5,335 nt of DNA from CAYQAJ01 sp964415245 (lineage in GTDB: Bacteria; Planctomycetota; Planctomycetia; Pirellulales; Pirellulaceae). Positions 1-4,192 of this stretch are shown piece after piece. Location: contig CAYQAJ010000331.1 of assembly GCA_964415245.1 (NCBI GenBank), forward strand, positions 1 through 5,335. Reading direction: 5' to 3'. Numbering within the stretch: the stretch's first letter is position 1; each line of letters opens with the position of its first letter. A program made the position numbers and the translations under genes. Under the pieces are notes generated by a model. The model saw nothing but the letters and a program-made list of their open reading frames with translations, had not been told where the DNA came from and ran no database searches.

Positions 1-872
1 GAAAGCTGCCGCGCCGCCAGCCCGGGCCGCATCACTTTCACGCACGACATGAGCTGCGTCGTCACCAGCTCGGGAAAAACCACGAAGTCGCTCTTGTAGT
101 CCGACGCCACGTCGATGAAGTATTCGCACTGCTGGGCAAATTCGTCGAAACTGTGGATCGTGCGCATCTGGTACTGCACGACGCTGATCCGCACCGGCTC
201 GATGGCGTGAAACCGCCGCTTGGCGCCGGGCTGGTAGTCGAGATTGGTCCACTCCAGGAAGCAGGCGTAGCCCCGCGAAGCCGTATCCGAAGGGAAGTAG
301 TTGGGGATCAGCCCCTTGAGCATGAACCCGTTGGCCACCTGGGCAGTGAGCACCGGGTCGACCAGGCCCTTGGTCATCACCTGCTCGACGTACTCGCGAG
401 CCGACATCTCGTCGGCGTGGTTGCCGTAACCGGGGATGCGGCCGGCGATGATGATCCGTGCCAGGTTGCGCTCGCGGCACAGCTCTTTGCGGGCGTCGTA
501 CAGGCGGCGCGAAAGCTTGAGGCCGCGATACTCGGGATCGACCATGATCTCGATGCCGTACAGCGTGTCGCCTTCGGGGTCGTGATTGCGGATGTACCCG
601 TTGTCGGCGATGGCCCGCCAGTTGTGCCAGTCGGAATACTGGCCGAAGTCGACGATCAGGCTGGTGGACGATGCCACGAGCTGGCCGTCGTACTCGACGG
701 CGAGTTGTCCTTCGGGAAAGACCTTGAGTTGGCTTTCGATCTGGTCGCGCGTCCACGTTTGCATGCCGGGAAAGCACTTCGTCTGCATGGCGACGAGCGC
801 ATCGAAATCGTCGATGGTGAGCTGCCGTACGGCAACGTCGCGTTCAAATTCCGCCAGGTCGATTTCGACCAT
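1..872 (-). CDS. GNAT acetyltransferase / carbon-nitrogen hydrolase fusion, 3' end beyond the window
   Basis: I translated this frame by hand from the ATG at 872-870; it stays open to the left edge, giving 290 residues without a stop. Residues about 12-215 form a GNAT domain; the acetyl-CoA-binding segment is seen at 110-125 (MVDPEYRGLKLSRRLY), followed by the family-typical GRIPGYGNHADEMSA stretch. From about 226 a nitrilase-superfamily domain begins (VRISVVQYQMR), and FVVFPEL places the first catalytic residue, Glu, at 268. The catalytic Lys and Cys would lie outside the window. This GNAT-nitrilase fusion is a known bacterial family (Bacillus subtilis YhcX-like, a little over 500 residues), so roughly 220-260 residues are missing. 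The hydrolase probably cleaves a small amide; the substrate is unknown. The start is supported by GGAG 8 nt upstream and an in-frame TAG at 896-894. Family assignment is firm; function is not. Confidence 0.9.
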   Translation of the reverse strand, partial: MVEIDLAEFERDVAVRQLTIDDFDALVAMQTKCFPGMQTWTRDQIESQLKVFPEGQLAVEYDGQLVASSTSLIVDFGQYSDWHNWRAIADNGYIRNHDPEGDTLYGIEIMVDPEYRGLKLSRRLYDARKELCRERNLARIIIAGRIPGYGNHADEMSAREYVEQVMTKGLVDPVLTAQVANGFMLKGLIPNYFPSDTASRGYACFLEWTNLDYQPGAKRRFHAIEPVRISVVQYQMRTIHSFDEFAQQCEYFIDVASDYKSDFVVFPELVTTQLMSCVKVMRPGLAARQL

Positions 873-880
873 GTTCGCTT

Positions 881-884
881 CTCC
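881..884 (-). promoter_or_regulatory. Shine-Dalgarno site of the GNAT/nitrilase gene
   Basis: On the minus strand the sequence reads GGAGAAGCGAAC directly before the ATG at 872-870. The GGAG core leaves an 8-nt spacer. An in-frame stop (TAG, 896-894) lies just upstream, so this ATG is the only plausible start. Confidence 0.7.
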
Positions 885-901
885 GTGGTGTATCTATTCC
901 T

Positions 902-926
902 GGTTCCCAGGCTCCGCCTGGGAACC
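902..926. repeat. Perfect 11-bp hairpin with GGCTCCGCC core
   Basis: GGTTCCCAGGC (902-912) pairs perfectly with GCCTGGGAACC (916-926) around the loop TCC. It sits 30 bp upstream of the GNAT/nitrilase start. There is no T-run on either side, so a Rho-independent terminator is unlikely. The GGCTCCGCC / GGCGGAGCC core recurs in the next hairpins. From memory, such G-rich mini-hairpins are dispersed repeats in planctomycete and cyanobacterial genomes; that is recollection, not a search result. Confidence 0.75.
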
Positions 927-936
927 CCATGTCCGC

Positions 937-1046
937 CCGGCTCTGCCGGCTATCCGTAAAGCAGACAACTTCCCCCCGCGACATGCTCCCGCGACCGGCA
1001 TTCCGAGGCGGAGCCTCGCAGACAGTGCGCTGGCAGGCGGAGCCTG
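937..1046. repeat. Cluster of three short hairpins sharing a GGC-N3-GCC centre
   Basis: Three smaller perfect palindromes follow the 11-bp hairpin. They are CCGGC-TCT-GCCGG (937-949), CGAGGC-GGA-GCCTCG (1004-1018) and CAGGC-GGA-GCCTG (1034-1046). All have a 3-nt loop, and the last two share the 11-mer AGGCGGAGCCT at 30-bp spacing. With the hairpin at 902-926 this makes four of the same design within 145 bp. They look like fragments of one dispersed repeat family and not protein-coding sequence. The rest of 873-1237 shows no gene that I can support. Confidence 0.65.
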
Positions 1047-1095
1047 AGGACCGAGAGGGAGTGGCGGCGCACCGATCATTCTAGAATTGCCCCGC

Positions 1096-1116
1096 CCAAC
1101 TGACGAGGGCAGTTGG
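1096..1116. repeat. 7-bp inverted repeat with 7-nt loop
   Basis: CCAACTG (1096-1102) and CAGTTGG (1110-1116) are perfect inverted arms around ACGAGGG. It lies 122 bp downstream of the stop of the DUF1559 gene. Read on the minus strand it could form a hairpin in that gene's 3' untranslated RNA, but the following GCGGGGCAATTC is not a U-tract. A terminator role is therefore weak, and a dispersed repeat is equally possible. Confidence 0.45.
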
Positions 1117-1159
1117 CGCCCCCGGGTGCGTTCCCGCGATCCCCGCGTTGAATTTCGAA

Positions 1160-1187
1160 GGTTAGCCGCGACGCGCAGTGGAGCGCG
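1160..1187 (+). repeat. 28-bp dispersed repeat, copy 1 (downstream of the DUF1559 gene)
   Basis: The segment begins GGTTAGCCGCGACGCGCAG. It matches the reverse complement of 2428-2455 at 27 of 28 positions. The single difference (T at 1179 against C) falls in the loop of an internal hairpin, CGCGC (1172-1176) with GCGCG (1183-1187). It starts 51 bp past the DUF1559 stop. Confidence 0.8.
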
Positions 1188-1237
1188 CTCTTCCCACTCG
1201 AACGCCATGCCACGCCGGTGCCGAAGCCCACTCCCCT

Positions 1238-2326
1238 TCAACGCAAGGGCTCGGCAGCGGGAATCCTGCTTTCGGCGCGCGCCGAGCCCGGCTTCCGCCA
1301 CACCCAGGGCAGCGGCAGAATCGATAGCATCACGAACGCCGCCAGCCGCAGCCAATTGGCTACTTTCACGGTTCGCTTGTCGGCAGACTCCGGGATTCCT
1401 TCCGGGCCCGATGGGGCTTCGCTGCCATCAATCTTCAGCAAGTGCGTCCAGTTCTCGCGACCCATGGCGTCGTAATAGTAGTGCACGCTCGCATCGGCCA
1501 AAGCTGCGTTGCGAGCGGCTGTATATTCGAAGAAGAAGTCCTCCTCCCGATGTGGCCCGTGATCGATCAGGTCAGCGGACGTAACGCGACTCAGTGCATC
1601 GTCGACATTCCAATCCGTGGGCTGGGTCCACGGGATTCGGGCATCGCCATCTTCGATCAGCATGATCGGATTAGCGGCGGTACGAACGGCACCCTTTTGC
1701 ATAGCGTTGCCGCGAAGAGGGCCACCAGCTTCGTCTCCCACAACCGCAACGTAGCTGGTGTACTGCCTGGTGTCCTTTCCGTCCCCGCGGTGCGACGGAC
1801 AGAGGTAAGAGCTGGGCATCCGCGTGATCAGTTTGCTGTTGTTCGGACCATCCCAGGGCTCGCTGAAGTCATACGCCTCATAGAGGTTTTTTTCATCGAC
1901 GTACGGCAGAATCAACACGCGCCAACTGTGCATGGGCCGCCCTTCGTTGTCGGCAATGTAGGCAGGCGGAAACGCACCCCACGTGTCGCGGTAATGATTC
2001 AACGCAATCGCGATCTGGCACAAGTTGTTTCTGCATGCCATTCCCCGATGTAAGGGTGCCAAATCGGTCATGCGTGGCCAGAACAAATAGATAGCGCCAA
2101 GGGCCACGGCGCTCGCGCCTATGATAACTTTCCTTTGGGAAGAGTTCGCGAAGACGATTGCCCAGAATAGGACGACGGCACTTCCCGTCAGAATGCCATA
2201 CAGCCCAAACGCAGCGAACGCCGCCGCAAACACCGCGATCACGTACAGCAAGTCCACGATCCGGAAGCTGTAGGAATACTCCGGAACAGAACCGGCGGCC
2301 GTCGAATTCGAGGGGATGCCCGACAT
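1238..2326 (-). CDS. DUF1559 domain membrane protein without a prepilin leader
   Basis: The product has 362 residues. Positions 97-160 carry the DUF1559 hallmark: ACRNNLCQIAIALNHYRDTWGAFPPA, then HSWRVLILPYVDEKNLYEAYDFSEPWDGP. A YLCPSH motif lies at 174-179, and ARNAALADASVHYY (271-284) corresponds to the H-x9-DG-like tail. Ordinary members begin with a type IV prepilin segment (GFTLVELL-like) and one helix. Here that is replaced by hydrophobic segments at about 22-42, 43-60 and 67-83, and there is another near the C-terminus (325-343). A membrane-anchored protein with a surface-exposed central domain is inferred. The biochemical role of the family is unknown. The start is supported by AGGA 8 nt upstream; the gene ends with TGA at 1240-1238. 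It stands alone, with repeat-rich gaps on both sides, so it is probably monocistronic. Confidence 0.88.
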   Translation of the reverse strand: MSGIPSNSTAAGSVPEYSYSFRIVDLLYVIAVFAAAFAAFGLYGILTGSAVVLFWAIVFANSSQRKVIIGASAVALGAIYLFWPRMTDLAPLHRGMACRNNLCQIAIALNHYRDTWGAFPPAYIADNEGRPMHSWRVLILPYVDEKNLYEAYDFSEPWDGPNNSKLITRMPSSYLCPSHRGDGKDTRQYTSYVAVVGDEAGGPLRGNAMQKGAVRTAANPIMLIEDGDARIPWTQPTDWNVDDALSRVTSADLIDHGPHREEDFFFEYTAARNAALADASVHYYYDAMGRENWTHLLKIDGSEAPSGPEGIPESADKRTVKVANWLRLAAFVMLSILPLPWVWRKPGSARAESRIPAAEPLR

Positions 2327-2334
2327 GGCCGTTA

Positions 2335-2338
2335 TCCT
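2335..2338 (-). promoter_or_regulatory. Shine-Dalgarno site of the DUF1559 gene
   Basis: The minus strand reads TAGGATAACGGCC before the ATG at 2326-2324. AGGA has an 8-nt spacer, which supports this start. Confidence 0.6.
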
Positions 2339-2427
2339 ACCGCGCGGGGGTGCGGCGGACGAGAATCAGTGGGCGTGGAATTGGGGCGCGGGTAAGGGAG
2401 TGCCGAAGTTGCCCGAATGGCAGCGCA

Positions 2428-2455
2428 CGCGCTCCGCTGCGCGTCGCGGCTAACC
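2428..2455 (-). repeat. 28-bp dispersed repeat, copy 2 (upstream of the DUF1559 gene)
   Basis: Its reverse complement begins GGTTAGCCGCGACGCGCAG and matches 1160-1187 with one mismatch. The two copies are inverted relative to each other and bracket the DUF1559 gene; this one is 101 bp upstream of its start codon. The internal CGCGC/GCGCG hairpin is preserved. Confidence 0.8.
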
Positions 2456-2519
2456 GGGTGGTTCGTCGCGCTTCGGGGGACATTCGCCAGAAGCAGCCCG
2501 CCGTTCGACCGCGCAACCT

Positions 2520-2537
2520 GTACTCAGTACCGAGTAC
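2520..2537. repeat. GTACTC/GAGTAC palindrome
   Basis: GTACTC (2520-2525) and GAGTAC (2532-2537) are inverted arms around AGTACC, which contains a third GTAC-related step. It resembles the 'CAGTACTCAGTAC' short repeats that I recall from planctomycete intergenic DNA. No function can be assigned. Confidence 0.45.
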
Positions 2538-2556
2538 CCATACGCCTGTGCACCCG

Positions 2557-2583
2557 ATGGACGACATGGACGAGATGGACGCC
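2557..2583. repeat. Three tandem 9-bp units, ATGGACGNN
   Basis: The units are ATGGACGAC (2557-2565), ATGGACGAG (2566-2574) and ATGGACGCC (2575-2583). They lie in the gap between the DUF1559 gene and the ABC ATPase gene, in no supported reading frame. They look like simple tandem duplication. Confidence 0.6.
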
Positions 2584-2590
2584 GCAACGC

Positions 2591-2617
2591 CTGGATTCCT
2601 GCCTGCGCGGGAACGAC
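2591..2617. repeat. 27-bp hairpin repeat of the 'PAQAGIQ' type
   Basis: CTGGATTCCTGCCTGCGCGG followed by GAACGAC closely resembles a palindromic extragenic repeat often seen in proteobacteria. When mistranslated, that repeat gives the spurious peptide VPAQAGIQ, and the minus strand here does encode it. Arms TTCCTGC (2596-2602) and GCGGGAA (2607-2613) flank the loop CTGC; they pair in plus-strand RNA with one U-G wobble. On the minus strand, as part of the ATPase transcript, the wobble becomes a C-A mismatch and no U-tract follows. It is therefore a repeat and not a clear terminator. Similarity is from memory. Confidence 0.55.
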
Positions 2618-2622
2618 GACTT

Positions 2623-2654
2623 CCCCAATCCCCAACCCCTAATCCCCAACCCCC
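2623..2654 (-). repeat. C-rich heptamer array; G-quadruplex motif on the coding strand
   Basis: On the plus strand four heptamers of the form CCCYAAY follow each other: CCCCAAT, CCCCAAC, CCCTAAT, CCCCAAC, then CCCC. On the minus strand, which is the coding strand of the ABC operon, this gives five G-tracts of at least four G. Their loops are 2, 4, 2 and 3 nt. The first tract begins 6 nt after the ATPase stop codon. This fits the standard quadruplex pattern in the 3' end of the transporter mRNA. Folding and function are inferred. Confidence 0.7.
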
Positions 2655-2660
2655 GCCGCG

Positions 2661-4181
2661 TCACGCCGTCAGCGTTGCCGCTTCCATGATTTTTTGTTCG
2701 GTGGCCTCGGCGCGAGTGAACTCGGCCGTCAGTCGGCCTTCGCTCAGGACCACGATGCGGTCGGAAACGGTCAGGAGCTCGGGCAGCTCGCTCGATGTGA
2801 AAACTACGGCGATTCCCTCGCGGCACAGTCGGTCGATCAGCCCGTACAATTCGGCTTTGGCCCCCACGTCGACTCCGCGCGTCGGGTCGTCGAGCAGGAG
2901 CACGCGCGGTTTCGTGAGCAGCCAGCGGCCGAGCAGGCACTTCTGCTGGTTGCCGCCCGACAGGCTGGTGATCGCCGCACTGACGCCGGACGTCTTGATT
3001 GCCAGCCGGTCGACCATGCTCTGGGCCAGCGCGGTTTCGCGGTTGCGGTTGACGACGCCGGCCGTCACCGCGTCGCGCAGGGCGCACAGCGTAGTGTTCT
3101 CGCCGACGCTCATTTGGGGAAAGATGCCGAGCCGCTTGCGATCCTCGGTCACTAGCGCGACTCCCGCGGCCGTGGCCTGCGCCGGATGGCGAAAGCGAAC
3201 CGGCCGGCCGTCGAGCACGATGCGGCCCGTGTGCGGCTCGGGACTGGCGCCGAAGATGCACTCCAACAGCTCGGTGCGTCCGGCGCCCATCAGGCCGGCG
3301 ATGCCCAGGATTTCGCCGCGGCGGAGCGTGAAGCTGATATCCTTGAGCCGCCATTTGCGGGCATGCCCGGGCCAGGGGAGCGACAGGCTTTCGACCCGCA
3401 GCACTTCGTCGGCCACCTTGCGGGGCTGGCCCAGGTCGAGCGATTCGATGTCGCGCCCCACCATGAGATGCGTAACCTCGACGGGCGTGGTTTGGGTGCG
3501 CGCGAGCGTGGCGACCAGCTCGCCGTCGCGCAGCACCGTGATGCGGTCGGCCAATCGAAAAATCTCGTCCATCTTGTGCGAGATGTACAGGATGGTCACG
3601 CCGCGTTTGCGGAGCCGGCCGATGACGCGGTACAGCCGCTCGACCTCGGCGTCGGTGAGTGCGCTGGTTGGCTCGTCCATAATGAGGATGTCGCTTTCGA
3701 GCGACAGGGCCTTGGCGATTTCGATAAGCTGCTGGTCGCCGACGCGCAGGCTGCCGGCCAGGGCGGTGGCGCTGAAATCGCACTCCAGCTCTTCGAGCAG
3801 CACGTCGGCGGCCCGCTGCATGGCGGCGTCGTTGCGCAGCACGCCGAAGCGGCGCATTTCGCGCCCCAGGAAGATGTTGGCCGCCGCCGATAACTCCTCG
3901 ACCAGGTTCAGCTCCTGGTGAATGATGCTGATGCCGGCCGCTTCGGCGTCGCGCGTGCCGCGAAACCGCACGCTATTGCCCCGCACGGCCAGCTCCCCCT
4001 CGAAGTCGGGAATCACGCCCGAGAGGATTTTCATCAGCGTGCTTTTGCCGGCCCCGTTCTCGCCGCAGATGGCGTGCAGCTCGCCGGCGGCCACGTCGAG
4101 CGACACGTCCGAGAGCGCGACCACGCCGGGGAAGCGCTTGGTGACATGGCGGATGGCGATGATTGGCTGGATGTCGTTCAC
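2661..4181 (-). CDS. Sugar ABC importer ATP-binding protein with two ATPase domains (RbsA/MglA/XylG-like)
   Basis: The 506-residue length is normal for the cytoplasmic ATPase of CUT2-type monosaccharide importers (about 500). Domain 1 has Walker A GENGAGKST (40-48), Q-loop Q89, signature-like LRVGDQQ (145-151), Walker B with DEPTSAL (169-175) and H-loop H202. Domain 2 has the family-typical degenerate Walker A GLMGAGRTEL (296-305), TEDRKRLGIF (345-354), signature LSGGNQQK (407-414), Walker B LLLDDPTRGVD (428-438) and SSELPE (463-468). Two departures stand out: Asp432 replaces the usual Glu, and Arg146 replaces the usual Ser of the first signature. ATP site 1 is therefore intact and site 2 degenerate. 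The start is GTG (4181-4179), 9 nt after the permease stop; the next in-frame Met, residue 50, lies past Walker A. The sugar cannot be told from this subunit. Confidence 0.95.
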   Translation of the reverse strand: MNDIQPIIAIRHVTKRFPGVVALSDVSLDVAAGELHAICGENGAGKSTLMKILSGVIPDFEGELAVRGNSVRFRGTRDAEAAGISIIHQELNLVEELSAAANIFLGREMRRFGVLRNDAAMQRAADVLLEELECDFSATALAGSLRVGDQQLIEIAKALSLESDILIMDEPTSALTDAEVERLYRVIGRLRKRGVTILYISHKMDEIFRLADRITVLRDGELVATLARTQTTPVEVTHLMVGRDIESLDLGQPRKVADEVLRVESLSLPWPGHARKWRLKDISFTLRRGEILGIAGLMGAGRTELLECIFGASPEPHTGRIVLDGRPVRFRHPAQATAAGVALVTEDRKRLGIFPQMSVGENTTLCALRDAVTAGVVNRNRETALAQSMVDRLAIKTSGVSAAITSLSGGNQQKCLLGRWLLTKPRVLLLDDPTRGVDVGAKAELYGLIDRLCREGIAVVFTSSELPELLTVSDRIVVLSEGRLTAEFTRAEATEQKIMEAATLTA

Positions 4182-4189
4182 GTTACGAA

Positions 4190-4192
4190 CCT
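4190..4192 (-). promoter_or_regulatory. Shine-Dalgarno site overlapping the permease stop codon
   Basis: The minus strand reads GGATAGGTTCGTAAC followed by the GTG at 4181. The AGG core, 8 nt before GTG, shares two bases with the TAG stop of the permease (4193-4191). This supports the GTG start and suggests that ribosomes finishing the permease reinitiate on the ATPase. Confidence 0.6.

Noticed and set aside
890..897. Possible -10 box (TAGATA on the minus strand) for the GNAT/nitrilase gene
   Set aside because: No convincing -35 element at the right distance, and sigma-factor consensus in this host is uncertain.
902..926. Rho-independent terminator
   Set aside because: The stem is strong but no T-run follows on either strand.
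153..959. Plus-strand open frame of 268 codons opposite the GNAT/nitrilase gene
   Set aside because: The minus strand encodes clear GNAT and nitrilase motifs over the same bases; this frame shows no domain and ends in the hairpin repeats.
937..1046. CRISPR array
   Set aside because: The units are short palindromes with unequal spacing and differing arm sequence, and no cas gene is near.
894..1355. Minus-strand open frame of 153 codons across the hairpin cluster
   Set aside because: It overlaps the 3' end of the DUF1559 gene and translates repeats (GSQAEPGNQE-type peptides); no ribosome site or domain.
1442..2053. Plus-strand open frame of 203 codons opposite the DUF1559 gene
   Set aside because: It is the shadow of a gene with a recognised domain and a good ribosome site.
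1160..2455. Insertion sequence or composite transposon bounded by the 28-bp inverted repeats
   Set aside because: No transposase is encoded between them and no flanking target-site duplication is seen; kept only as a finding about repeats.
2158..3921. Long plus-strand open frame of 587 codons opposite the ABC ATPase
   Set aside because: It runs antisense to a gene with full ABC motifs, is rich in Arg and Ser as GC-rich shadows are, has no recognisable domain, and crosses the intergenic repeats and the start of the DUF1559 gene.
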